DNA from: Benincasa hispida
Taxonomy: Eukaryota > Streptophyta > Magnoliopsida > Cucurbitales > Cucurbitaceae
NCBI RefSeq assembly: GCF_009727055.1
Contig: NC_052354.1
Location: 37,996,543 to 38,060,542, forward strand
Reading direction: 5' to 3'
DNA length: 64,000 nucleotides
Shown: piece after piece, positions 34,511-46,076 of the stretch
Layout of the letters: each line of letters begins with the position of its first letter
How positions within the stretch are numbered: the first letter of the stretch is position 1
Made by a program: the position numbers and the translations under genes
The notes under the pieces: model-generated
Database searches by the model: none
Seen by the model: only the letters and a program-made list of their open reading frames with translations
Told to the model about the DNA's origin: nothing

Positions 34511-37500
34511 TGTTGGGGTTGATGCCCTAAAGTCTCGTGTCCTGTAGTTTGTAAACAGTTTGTACGAACGAGTGTTGTATAATATATGCTATTTACTTCA
34601 CATCTTGATTTTTCTCAGTTGTATGTTTTATTTGCTTTACCACAAACTAATAAACATAAAATTCTTGATTATTTGAATGTAACTTAAGCATGCATGTGGT
34701 GACATACAAGTGGATCATGTCTTGAGTGATAACCAAAATGGTATGTAGTAAATGAATATAGGAGGAAACCCTTATCCTGATAACGCTACAAATGCGGTCC
34801 GCTTTGTGGAATGGTCACAAGTGTTGTGAATTGTCACAGATGGTCTGATCCTGATCATTCGTATAGGGGACATGCGAGCAGGGGCGTCCTATACAAAGAG
34901 TTTGTATAAGACCTGACCACGAAGTGTTAATGTCTCATTATATAACACCGTTCATGACAGAGACTTCACTTCACTAGGATGACCATAGGTAACATGACCT
35001 CAATCCTGAGTGAGTTGGGAACTCCTGCCTTTGAGAGCGGTCTTTTGATTTTTATGGGTGCGAGTGGCCAGGTCGCCGACTCAAACCTACCATTTTGAGG
35101 ATTCATCTGATTTGGGAGCTAGAAACTCAGCTACACAAGATGGAATTCACTTCTTCCCTGAAGCACGGGCAAGTAGATAGATAGCTCCCTTAAGGGCTGA
35201 GTCCAGGGCTTGAACGATGTGGCGCCACACACCTTTTCTTGGCCTGAGAGGTGTTCACACATAGTTGGACTATTTTGTATTATTCATTAGAGAAATCAGT
35301 GGTACTTAAGGAGTGAGATGTAACTACAGGGGTAAAACGGTAAATTGGCCCAGCTGTACTTACGAGCATCTATGAAGGGTCATCGTAGTCATGATTGGTT
35401 ATATCCGATGGACACATAAATATATCTGTGGTAAGAAGAATTCAGTTGTTGGTCTTTAGTGGAATGCCTGGCAGTTAACAGATGGTAGATCTCGTGGCTA
35501 AAGAGTTTGGTCAGCTATTCACGTACCATTAGAGCTTCGAACAACGAGTTCATTAGGTCTCCTAGGTAGCTTGGTAAAGTCGAGAATTAGTGTTTGGATC
35601 AGTTTGAAATGTTAAAATTGACAAGAGGGAGTTCGATTATATATGATATAATTGAACTAGTTAATTATATATGATATAGTTGCCTAAATGTATGAGATAC
35701 ATTATTATGGAGGAAATTAGATATAAATATGATTTATATGTAGTGGAGAAGAAATTACTATAGTAGATATGTGATATCAAACTATAGGGTAAGAATATAA
35801 TATGTTTATATTCATTTATCATTAAATTAGTTAATTATGAGATAACTAGCCGACATATTCTCCTCAATCGTGCGTTAGTGAGAGCAACCGTGTTCAGTTA
35901 TTGTAACCAAAGAATAAAATGAAAATTTGTTTCATTTGGCAAAAATTTCGAAAATTCGCAATCGGTGTGAAAACGTATCGGTCACCTAGCTTGAGAGCCT
36001 ATACAATAGAGTCTCATCGTCTAAACGATTGCACATCTCACGTCTAAATGATCGCACGCCTTTCTCTAAACGATCGCCTAGCGTGCCGCGTTTTCTAAAC
36101 GATTGTATACCTTTCACTAGATGATCACTTAGTAAAACCTACACGATCGTGTAGCTTTGTCTAAACGATAAGCACTTCGCTATACGATAGCTTTCTCTCC
36201 CACTTGCTTATCGTCTACACGATCAGCCTTTCCTCTTACCTCTACCAAATTCACCAAAGACCACACTTTGGATTCTCACTCTAAGAATACCAAGGGCTCT
36301 AACTGGTGGTGTCGTCTCCACTTCTTACTTGTTCGTGCTTGTTCGTGTTGCTGTCGTTTGTGTAGACGATTGTGCTGCCGTAGCTGATGCGTTATTTTAT
36401 GATGTGGAATAGTGGATGAAATGCGATGGTGAAAAATGCATTGAGCACTCAAGTTTTCTCAGCGGAATCCAAGTGTAAACGCCATTGAGTTTTCTAGTAA
36501 GTCCAAGGTCGAACTCAGGGACTTGTGAAAATAGGTTGCGATGGTAATTTTTAGGAAAACTTTGTGGTAACAAAATAAATCAATAGTTGTTGAAGTTGTT
36601 ATTTGCAGTGATGAAAAATAAACAAATGCGGCGGATTTGAGAAAAGTCAAATTGCATGATAGATGCACTGAGTATGCGGATGAACGGGTTGAGAAAGTCT
36701 TCAGCTAGCGTTACTTGGGAATGCGTCAGACTATGCGATCATGCTACAACCATGCATAGCAAGTCATTTTCCAATGCAAATGCGATGCTTCTATATCTAG
36801 GACGCATGTGTTGAATGCAAAAGTGTCTATAGAGCTTATTCCTAAGTCTCTACTCTTGTCTTATGTGATGATGCAGGATGTATAAAGGCAAGGTGACCGC
36901 ACACAATCATATCCTATCTCTAGGATACATGTGATGCATTGATAGCAAACAGTGCTTATTCCTAAGCTTCTATCTCTTGATTATGCGTTCTAATCTGACT
37001 CTTTCGAGCCTAGATTCTGACCTAACCTTCCCAAGCCTAGATCCTGTCCTTAGACTACCCTCTTGAGTATCTCTAATGGACGAATGAAGCATACATAATA
37101 CAAGATAATCTCATAGAATGAAGATTCCCAGTTGTGCTAGCTAAATGCTTCTCACCCCATTCAACAAATTTAGTTACTCATGCGTAAATAACAGAGAGTG
37201 AACAGATATAGAGAAGCAAATTCCATTTGTATAAATGATTTGAGTATGAAATAACAATGGAATATAAAGGTAGAGAGCCTGGTAGTAATTCCTTGCTGAC
37301 CGAGGCTTTTACATTGTAAATCTCTATTCGGTTCAAAAGATATTCTTGCTTCCGCAGGCATCAGACCTCTCTCTGTCCTTAAAGCTTCTGGCGCTCTCCC
37401 AAGCTTACCAGAACGATCTGTCGGCACAACCTTCTTCTCTCACGTCTGACTTAAAGAAAAAGAAAATCTAAGAACAAGGCTAAACTATCAACAGAACTGT

Positions 37501-38460
37501 GAACTCGTAAAATAGTTGAACTCCTTTTCTGAAGAATGTCTTTGGTATTTGTAGAGCTTCGGGGTGAAAGCGGCTTCTCTCTTATGATTGCTCAGATGGG
37601 ATGGCTTTAATTCCCTGGCTGATGTGCCGAATATTTGTCACCGAAAAGCTAAATGTACTTGTTATCGTTAGCGGCTGTCAGCTTAATTCGAATTCGACCG
37701 TCATCAGCTTTTCTGTCCCATTCGCAGATTAATTGTGCCTTTCACCCAGATGCACTCACCAAGTTGCGTTGACCAGGTTGCGGCAATCCTTCTTAAGCAA
37801 ATGTTTGCGAACACCATCACCGCAAAGCCTTGCGGTAATGCTGCGCTCGACCAATGATTTTCTATTATTGCAATTTTCGCCTTGCGTCAATGCATATTCT
37901 GCATAAAAACAAAAAAATCAACTGTTTCTATGCGATGAACGCATGTGACCGCAATATTTTGAATTTGATGCTTTTTGGATGCAATTTAACTTGTTTTATC
38001 AACGCAAGCCAATATTATTTAAGAACTTAGCACTATGATAACGTGCATTTCTGCCCATTATCATACCCCCAAATTTAAACAATGCTTGTCCTCAAGCATA
38101 AGCTAAAGATTTCCTTTATCAAGTCAATCGAAATGTTCTTTTCCTAGATTTCTCAAGGATACTTCGTTTAAATCCTATATACCAAAATTTTCTTAAGTCT
38201 TGTTCAAGTCTCCTCTTAAAATATTTCTAAGACCTAGGGACCGCAAACTTAACCTTCAAAAAGACTTTACTAACTTTCGTTAAGTCTTGTTCAACTTGGT
38301 ATGAGAACTCATTCTCTTGTATTTTATTTATCATAGCATGCCATTAATTAGTGTTAATTTGCATAACTATCTGTTAGAATGTATGTATTGTATTTCGGTC
38401 ACAATGATATCGGAAAGAGCCGAACGCGCTCATGGATGCTCTTCGGTAAGAGTTCCTTCA
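34511..38460 (+). repeat. Family B solo LTR in G2 (itself interrupted)
   Basis: Starts TGTTGGGGTTGATGCCC at 34511 and ends 'CGGTAAGAGTTCCTTCA' at 38460. LTR sequence is 34511 to about 36386 and about 38351-38460. The gap holds D2. It is a solo LTR in plus orientation inside the minus-strand G2 integrase. The word cluster at 36005-36225 ('CGTCTAAACGATTG', 'AAACGATCGCC', 'TACACGATCGTGTAG') lies upstream of 'GGATTCTCACTC'. Confidence 0.87.
36387..38350 (-). mobile_element. D2: family D fragment (LTR plus 3' tail)
   Basis: On the minus strand, from about 38350: 275 bases of internal 3' region ending in the polypurine tract 'AAATTTGGGGGTA' (about 38077-38089), then an LTR starting TGATAATGGGCAGAAATGC near 38073 and running to about 36387. 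Everything upstream (5' LTR, primer site, coding region) is missing. CG-rich words ('GCGATGAACGCATG') match D1. Boundaries inside the B LTR are approximate to about 20 bases. Confidence 0.7.
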
Positions 38461-39100
38461 AGTTTTACAATAAAAGAATGAATCCCTAAACAATGTTTCT
38501 CAATACAACCCAGAGTCTAAAATTTTCCTAGCAGTACATTTTAGACTAAAGTGTCCACCACAAGCATATTCATCACAGAAAGCTAATACAAACTCAAGCT
38601 CTTCATTAGGGACACATCTTATAATAACCTGATCTGAATAGAATTTCCATAAATGAGATTTCTCCCGTACATAATATTTAGACTCACTTTTTATCCTATA
38701 TCTTCAACGCTTACTAAGATCAAGAGGGAAGTCACCTTTAACCAAATAATTTACCAAGTTTGTGCACCAAGGAATCACATGAATGCTTTCCACTTGCAAA
38801 AGAGTTTGATTTGGAAAGTCACCATTTGTAAGATCTAAATTCTTGAAGAGCAAAAACAATAGAAAGAAACTCTTTTTCAGTAGTTGTATAATTGCATTGT
38901 ATTGGGTTTAACACCCTCAAAACGTAGTAAATGAACATGATGTTTCTTTTCCACCCTTTTGGCCTAGGACAACTCTCACAACATAGTTACTCGCATCGCA
39001 CAGGAGCTTGCACGATTGGAGCACTAATCGGGATTGCCTTAATTTTGCCAAACGTTTGCTTGCATTCATCATTGAAACTGAATTCCATATTCTTTTGTAA
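38461..39100 (-). pseudogene. G2 RNase H to integrase zinc region (decayed)
   Basis: The minus strand near 38620-38461 reads 'CDEYACGGHFS' and 'CTARKILDSGLY' with a Cys close to the LTR edge, the first part of the gypsy HHCC finger. It joins 'CQKSGSLF' beyond the B LTR. Upstream (38640-39100) RNase H is expected, but only scattered matches remain in several frames; stops are frequent. The AGTTT duplication is at 38461-38465. Confidence 0.65.
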
Positions 39101-39593
39101 CAAGGTGGTCATCGGCAATGCAATCTTACTGAAATTCTAACATGCTGTAAAATCCTGCATGGCCCAAAAAAGAACGAACTTTCCACATATTTGGGGTAAG
39201 AAAGGTTAGAAATAACATCAATTTTAGCTTGGTCCACTTTAATTCCTTTTTTAGAAATAACATGTCCTAGAACTATCCCACCAGATTCCATGAAATGACG
39301 CTTTTCAAAATTCAACATAAGATCGGACTCAATACACCGTTTTAGGACTTTAGACAAGTTATCTAAATAGTCATCAAACGAATTCCCTTAAATAATGAAA
39401 TCGTCCATGAATACCTCGATGCAGCTTTCAATGAGATCAGAAAATATACTCATCATAAATCTATAGAATGTATCAGGGGAATTATATAAACCGAAGGACA
39501 TTCGTCTGAATGCAAAAGTCCCAAATGGATAGGTGAAAATCATCTTTCCTAATCCTCTTGATGAATTGGAATATGGTAAAAACCTGAGAAACG

Positions 39594-39633
<40 letters not shown>

Positions 39634-39760
39634 CGAAAAAAATGGCTTTCTACAAGACGTTCAAGCATTTGGTTAATAAATGGTGTGAGAAAATGGTCCT
39701 TTTTAGTTACACTATTTAATTTTTGAAAATCAATATACATTTTCCACCCATTATGAACAC
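39101..39760 (-). pseudogene. G2 reverse transcriptase (broken)
   Basis: Minus-strand fragments: 'DFQKLNSVTKKDHFLTPFIN' and 'QMLERLVESHFF' (39740-39640), a run of Phe codons from a 36-base homopolymer, 'FSGFYHIPIHQED' (about 39585), 'VFMDDFII' with the two catalytic Asp of the FMDD box (about 39405), and 'KRCIESDLMLNFEKRHFM' with 'GIVLGHVISKKGI' (39357-39210). The frame changes at the homopolymer and again near 39385. It copies element RNA into cDNA in an intact gypsy element; here it cannot be translated through. Confidence 0.88.
39596..39631. repeat. 36-base A homopolymer within the G2 RT
   Basis: Uninterrupted A run on the plus strand (poly-Phe codons in the minus frame) lying in the palm region where no homopolymer is expected. 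An 'ACCCGAAAAAAA' run follows. Confidence 0.95.
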
Positions 39761-40355
39761 TTATAGGAACATCTACCCCTTTGCATTTTTAATTATAGTG
39801 ATACCTGTTTTCTTAGCACTATGTGAATGGGGCTCACCCACTCACTATCAGCAATAAGATAGATAATAACTAGTTCCTACAACATAAAAATCTCTTTCAT
39901 CACAATTTCCCTTTAAGGCTGAGTTCAAATGCCTTTGAGGTTGACGACATGGTTTGGACCCGTCCTTTAATGCAATCTTATGCATGCATACCACATGACT
40001 GATTCCTCTTCAGCCAGGGTCCATCCAATGGCCAGTTTGTGCTTTTTCATCACACCTACCAACTGTTCATCTTGTAAGGTAGTCAGATCCTTTACAATAA
40101 TGACTGGTAGGTCTCCTTCTCTCTAAGATAGGTGTACTTCAAGTGCTCAAGGAGTTGTTTTAACTTCAGCTTAGAAGCCTGCACAACAGAAGATAACATT
40201 CGATCAAAAGAAATTACAGAGGAGTCATAATTATTTATTGGATGCGATAATGTGACATAAACAATCTCATCCCATAATATCGTGCATTCTCTATAATCCT
40301 CATCCTCATCGTCATAAGTGTCCTAAATAACTTCATGTAGAAAAGAATCATAACA

Positions 40356-40765
40356 TCAATTTGACACAAAGTATGTTTCTGTGTGTTCATTGGGGGCCTT
40401 TATAGCATCAAAGATATTAAAAACAATTTTCCCATCAAACTCAATAGATAACATTCCTTTATCGACATCTATTTTTGTCTTGGTTGTTTTCATGAAGGGT
40501 CTACCAAGTAAAATGGATAAAGATGATGGAGAACTGGACTCTTCCATTTTAAGAATGTAAAAATCTACAATAAATATTAGCTCATTTACTTGCACCAGAA
40601 CATCTTCTACTACACCTAAAAGATGAATAAACGAATGGTCAACCAACTGAATTATTACTCCGATTTCATGAATGTCATTCAATTTCAAATCTTGGTACAT
40701 AGAGTAAGGCATCAGATTTATAGGGCACCTAAATCGAGCATGGCCTTCTCGATCTTTTTATTTTT
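40356..40765 (-). pseudogene. G2 protease (frameshifted)
   Basis: The minus strand near 40755-40720 reads 'KIEKAMLDLGA', the retropepsin active site, then loses frame by one base. The next frame gives 'MPYSMYQDLKLNDI', 'VVEDVLVQVNELIFIVDFYI' and 'ILLGRPFMKTTKTKIDV' (40712-40440), and 'FNIFDAIKAP', ending at 40356. The order and the 'LLGRPF' block match G1. Downstream to 39760 only scattered linker sequence ('KLKQLLEHLKY', about 40150) is visible. Confidence 0.87.
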
Positions 40766-40904
40766 AATGACACAGGGAAGGAGGAATATACTAGGGTCTT
40801 TCTACTTTTCAGACATATTCTTTTGTAAAATAGCAGAAATTGACTGGCTTACCACAACCCACTCCTTTTCCTTGGGTTTGTCCTTTTCTGATGCATAGCT
40901 CCTT

Positions 40905-42559
40905 CAGGAACTATGCATATTTAGGAATTTGTTTGACGACGTTCAATAATGGAATATTAATCTCCACTTTTCTGAATGTATCAAGAAGTTCCTTGTCAAC
41001 CTCATGTTTCTTAGGTTTTGCCAACCTAAAACGAAAGGATGTTTTAGGCACATAAGAATTCATAGAAAGAGGAAGGTCAAATTTTACTCCCTCTGATGGT
41101 TTAGAAGGTGATCCTCCCATCTCAGCTAGTTTGGTGGGAGTAGTGTCCTCCTCAGATGGAACATCAACAAGTTCATTTGGTGGTGATAGTTCCTTGCCAC
41201 TCTTCAACGTAATAGCACTCACATTTTCTCTAGGATTCACTTCTGGTTGTGAGAGCAACTTCCCTGATTGTCTCTCTAGTTTGCTAACTGAGGTGGCGAG
41301 TTGGAAAAATTTTTTTCCTATCTGGTCTAAGGTAGTCTTCATATCGTGTTGAAATTTCAAACTATTATCAGCCATACTTTCTACGACATCCTCGATAGAC
41401 ATACCTGAACTTGAAGAATCTCCTCTATATCATGAGCTTGTTCATTCCACCCACCCCATCTGAAACTGAGGTGACCTCGCCAACCTGGGTTGTAAGTTTG
41501 TCGAAAGAGATCTCACTTTCTTTTTTGTCCATGATTATTGAAACCTCCCAAGGCATTGACTTCAGGTATTGTCCCTAGTTGGACGTGAGGACGTGCATCG
41601 GTAGTATGTTCAATCATCGAGAAAACTCTACAAAGTGAGGGTAGAAATGATCCATCCAGTGTCATCTGCTTAACAACAGAAAATAAGTAAAAATAATTGA
41701 GATTTTAATTCATGTACCTTAGTAGAGGATGTGACAGGTCTTGGTTCTCTAGTCTCAAACTGTTGGGAGGTTTTTGCCATAGTGGAAATTAACTTCCTTC
41801 CCTCACAAGGTGTTTTATTTATCAGTGCAACTCCACCAGTAGATCTATCGTGCTCTTTTCCTGAAGCAAAAGACCTTCATAGAAATATTGAATTAGTAAG
41901 GAATCAGAAATTTGATGATGGAGAAAATTAGCCCAAATACGCTTAAACCTCTCTTAGCATTCAAAAAGTGTTCCCTCAGAAATTTGTATGGTTCCATAGA
42001 TCTCCTTCCTTATGCTAGCAGTTCTTGAAGCTGGAAAGAATTTTTCAAGAAACAATTTTTTCATTGTTGTCCACATCGTAACACTCCTAGATGGCAAATC
42101 ATAGAGCCAATCCTTTGTTGCACCCTTTAGTGAAAAAGGGAAAGCCTGAAGGTTTATTTGTTCTTGCATCACCTCATGAGGGTGCATCCCATCGCACACA
42201 ACTTGAAATTCATTAAGGTGCTTGTGCGGATCTTAAACTAAAAGACCATTAAAAATAGGAAGTAAATGAATTAGCCCGATTTTCAGTTCAAATGCACTTG
42301 TAGTTTCAGGATAAACAATGCATAACGGCTATTGAGCCGTATCAGGTGCCTTCAAGTCTCTCAAGGTCCGTTCATGTTGTTTGACCATCTTGGTTTCTTT
42401 TCCAACTTCTACAAAATTCTCTTCAGATGGTTGCGTGTCTTCAACACTGTTTTGATCGTTATGTGCTATTCGCACTCTTGCTTCTCTTTCTATTCTCCTT
42501 TCCTCACATTTTATATTTCCAGAATACAACAATCTATAGTCCCCTGAGAAATGGGTCAT
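40905..42559 (-). pseudogene. G2 gag (broken)
   Basis: A possible start is at 42559 (MTHFSGDYRLL). In the same frame, stops occur near 42330 and 42237, then the gag core follows: 'DPHKHLNEFQVVCDGM' and 'EQINLQAFPFSLKGATKDW' with 'FLEKFFPASRTASIRKE' (42236-41954). Between 41950 and 41410 the frame is lost several times. The C-terminal gag frame (41402-40911) carries 'NVSAITLKSGKEL' and 'VEINIPLLNVVKQIPKYA', the conserved gag-protease linker also found in G1. Role: virus-like particle shell. It is dead here. Confidence 0.87.
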
Positions 42560-42630
42560 ACAACAAAGAGAATAAAATAGTGTGAAAAGGAAACAATAAG
42601 TCTTTCAAAAGAGAAATGTTAAGGCTCCTC

Positions 42631-42643
42631 GGCAATGATGCCA
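42631..42643 (-). other. G2 primer-binding site (gypsy type, decayed)
   Basis: The minus strand reads TGGCATCATTGCC followed by GAGGAGCC, close to the TGGCGCCGTTGCC type used by this gypsy class. It marks the inner edge of the 5' LTR. Confidence 0.65.
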
Positions 42644-42645
42644 AT

Positions 42646-42995
42646 TACAACAATCTGTAATTCTCTGTCTTTCGTGGAAAAAAGTTCCTGTGAGAAGAAC
42701 CCGGGAAAACAAAGGTAAAACAAGGGAAAAAAATAATGCAGTGCAGTTTGGTTTTTCGGAGACAGATTTTACAAATTTGTTGATAATTGGAGTTCTAACC
42801 ATTGGATTGTGCTGAAATTTGGTCAGTATGTTCATGACACATAGGGTCTTGTTTTTAACGGTTTGATCGTCGTTTTGAGTTTTGGTTGATCTTCCGTCGC
42901 CACTAAACAGAAGCATTTTTTTTTTTGTCTTTTTCCATTTCTTTTTAGGATTTTCTAAAATTTTGGGTTTTAGATTTTATTTTATTTTATTTTCT
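42646..42995 (-). repeat. G2 5' LTR (3' part only)
   Basis: About 350 bases on the outer side of the primer site, with no coding support beyond a chance frame (42605-42916 minus). It is cut near 42995, where a plus-strand B leader begins, so most of the LTR is gone. A T-rich run 'TTTTATTTTATTTTATTTT' lies at the junction. Confidence 0.55.
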
Positions 42996-43787
42996 AGGAA
43001 TGCCAATAGCTGGTCAACTTTGCTATTTTGTTCATTTAATTATGCAGGAGATGTATGATTTAAATTATTTTTAAGTGGTGCATAAAGTATGTCATTTAGA
43101 TTCAAAATCCCACCTTAGGATAAACATGTTCATGCATGATGTCAAAATGTAAGTGTTATATTTTTGGGATGCATGATTAAATTAGCATGCTCATGCATCT
43201 TAGTATAAGTGTTATACTATTTTCGATGTATGGTACATTAAGTATGTTCATGCATCATATTAGGTTATAATTATTATAATGTATGATGATATGATGGATA
43301 TGTGTGCTTAATAATTGTTAGATATAAGTGTTATATTTTTCAATTAAAATAAAGTTTGCATTGAGCATGACATTACTTAGATAAATATAAATGTTATATT
43401 TAATCAATGTCTTTGAATGCAACTATAGATTTTATTTTTCATTATTTTATAATGGCTATAAGTATAATGAAATTAAAATTAAAATCTATAATAAAAAGTT
43501 GCATGCAAACATAGGTCCAATTTAATTTTAAATGGTTTAAAATTAATTCACCTAAACTTATGTTAAACACGTTTCTTATAAGATTAGAAATAGGTTAATC
43601 TTTTAATTCATTTTAATAGGATTAAAATGAATTTCAATAAGAGATTAAATTTATAAAATAATTATCCATAAGGGACCTAAGGAGAGTTCTGTCTAGGCTG
43701 AGGTATTTAAACTGACGAAAATGGAACACCTCTACCTGGGAACAACCTAGAAGGTGAATTGAACAAATATTTTATAACCGCAATAAG
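42996..43787 (+). other. Family B leader, copy 4 (first part)
   Basis: The leader's upstream third is missing. It carries the AT palindrome array (43060-43510), then the stem-loops at about 43580-43650; the second is a perfect 13-bp stem (43605-43617 with 43621-43633, loop AGG). It ends at 43787, where a C LTR is inserted; the leader resumes at 45626 with roughly 400 bases lost. Confidence 0.8.
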
Positions 43788-45625
43788 TGATAGAGTTGAC
43801 ATTCAACCAACGAAAGCTGTTTGGATCTTAAGCACTCTAATTACATTAATTATAGTAAAGAAACATGCAAGTTCAAATAAAACACAGAAATAGGGTTTCA
43901 AGAACACAATCTTTGAAGAACTTCTAATTGGTACAAATTCCAACTGATTTCTTCTTTCCAACAAGTTGTAAACTACCACAAAAGTCTTCTCTACTATTCT
44001 CAATCTTTAGATTGGATTGTGGGATCCAAAATGAGTGACAAGTTGAGAACATTTTGGGTGAATTTTTCTATGCTCTGAGTCTATGAGATGGAAGAAAAAA
44101 ATTTCAACAAATTTAAATTGCATGTCGGAGTCTTCTCAGCTGAATCAACTTCTATTTAATGAAGTTTTGTATGCAAATCAAATCCATAATAAATTGACAC
44201 AAAACCATACAATAGAAAGTGGAAAATTAGATGTATTAGAAAGTGGAATTTGTGGGATTTTTTTCCACTAATTCCGTTTTCTTTTAAAATATGAATTTCA
44301 TAAATTCATTTTATGTTTGTTTTAAAAATTGATTCTAAATTCAATTTTAAAATTAATTTCTATAAAATTAATATTAAATAATTTAATTAATATTAATTTA
44401 ATATCAAATATTAAGTTAATAAAACATCTAATGAAACCCTAAAATATTTAAACAGTTCAACAATTCCATTTAATTCAATAATTAAACGTCTAATTATATT
44501 ATATATAATTAGTAATTCCCTTAAATCGAATTTGAACGTTTCAAATGCTTTCACCATGATATTCTAAGGTTTAATCCATTTGTGAGCTAGTAGAGTGACT
44601 TAATTGATCTACAGATCACAAGCTCCAACGATTTGAGATTAATTGACTAAACTCCTTTAACTGAATTAATCAATATTCGTTAACTACCAAGACACTCCAC
44701 TATGGCTAAGTACTTGCACTTTCCCCACTGTATATATATTTTTGTCCACTAGATTTAACCATAATCAGTTAGTTGATCCTTCACAGGTCGTTTATATTTA
44801 TAACTAAGTCAAATTATCGTTTTACCCCTATAGTATATCTTGCTCATTAAGTATCCACTGATCCACTAATAACCAATTGGTTTATAGTCCTACCAATAAA
44901 CTAAGTCCCTCTTAATCATAGAAAGGGTGGGGCCTCTTTGTTTAAGACTAGGGGTCAGTACTTAAGGAAACAACCTATCTACTACCTTGAAGTGGGTAGG
45001 AGTCAATTCCATCTTGTAGGACTATGGCCCCAGCTATCTATCTGGTTCTACCCTAAAATGGGAGGCTCATTGAATGGGATGTTAAGCCACTCTCACTCAT
45101 GCAGATTAAAGGATAATTCCAAATAAATAGGAGTTCATAGTTAGCTTAGGATTGAGATCAAGTTACCTTAGGTCATTGAATTGAAATAGTCAGTTTTAAC
45201 AGTAAATGGTCGTTATAAAAAAAATTATTATTTTATGGTCCAGTCTTTTGCAAACATCTTTTGTACAGGATGCCCGCACTTGCATGTCTCCATATGAAAG
45301 ATTTTTGAGATCACATCGTTTGCATCAATATACAAAGCAAGCCGCATCTATAGTGTCCTTAGGATAAGATACCTAACCCTATCTATATACTTATAGACCA
45401 TTTTGGTTATATATTCAAACTTGATCATCATTTATGTCTCTACATAAAGTTTAAGTATTCACGTTTATAGCCATGGGTTCATTAGTTTATTCGATTTAGA
45501 AATCTAAAATTTTAATTTATATATTCAATAACAACTTTATTGATTAAACTTCAATAATAACTTTATTGCGAATAGAATATGTTTAAATTTTACAAACTAT
45601 GAGTTTTAGGACATATAACCCAACA
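43788..45625 (-). repeat. Family C-type solo LTR
   Basis: 1838 bp. On the minus strand it begins TGTTGGGTTATATGTCC at 45625 and ends '...GTCAACTCTATCA' at 43788. It shares 'CAGTTTTAACAGTAAATGG' and 'TCACATCGTTTGCA' with the C LTR at 13675-14650, but is longer through an AT-rich middle (44270-44520). No coding region is attached. Flanking pentamers (ATAAG and GAGAC) do not match, consistent with a deletion at the right side. Confidence 0.75.
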
Positions 45626-46076
45626 GAGACGCCCTGGGAGCGTCCCCTTTCGGATGGTTTGTGCATTAGACCAATATCAAGGGCAAACTTCAGAAATCGT
45701 TTCTAGATAGGATCGCTTTAGTTTTTGCCCCAATCAGTTTTTCCTTTTGGTTCGCTCATTGTGACGGAATTCTAGGGTCTAAAATGAATGGTCACACTTA
45801 CAAGAAATTGTTAAGATAATTTCTTGACCAAATAAATGGTGACTAATTGTTATATGAATAAGAGTTATTCTGGTGTAATGATTGGTTGAGAAGTGTCTCA
45901 ATCAAGGGAAGGGGTGATTGGCCACACTTCGGTGGCTTTTGTCTTAAATCACTAAAGTATCATTGCAAAATGGAATAATGTTGGGTCCATTATTAGTTTT
46001 TGCTAAACTGATTGGATTAAAATGATTTTTTTGCATAGGTGTCTAAAATAAGTAATTTTTTTTTGTATCAGCAAAA
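45626..46076 (+). other. Family B leader, copy 4 (second part)
   Basis: Begins at 'GACGCCCTGGGAGCGTCCCC', equivalent to the second 'GAGTGTCCCCCTA'-type word at about 51315 in the next copy. It continues to 'TTTTTTTTGTATCAGCAAAA' directly before the gag ATG. Confidence 0.8.

Larger units (their letters stand above)
32146..42990 (-). mobile_element. G2: minus-strand Ty3/gypsy element
   Basis: Minus-strand order: partial 5' LTR (about 42990-42646), primer site (42643-42631), gag (42559 to about 40910), protease (about 40760-40356), RT (about 39750-39100), RNase H and integrase zinc region (about 38900-38461), integrase (34505-33640), then a non-coding tail (to 32146). A B LTR (34511-38460) splits the integrase zinc-finger region. 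The 3' LTR is missing: a polypurine-like 'AAAGTTGGGGGTGG' (minus, about 32260-32275) is followed by only 120 bases before the B-minus element. Same class as G1. Confidence 0.87.
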
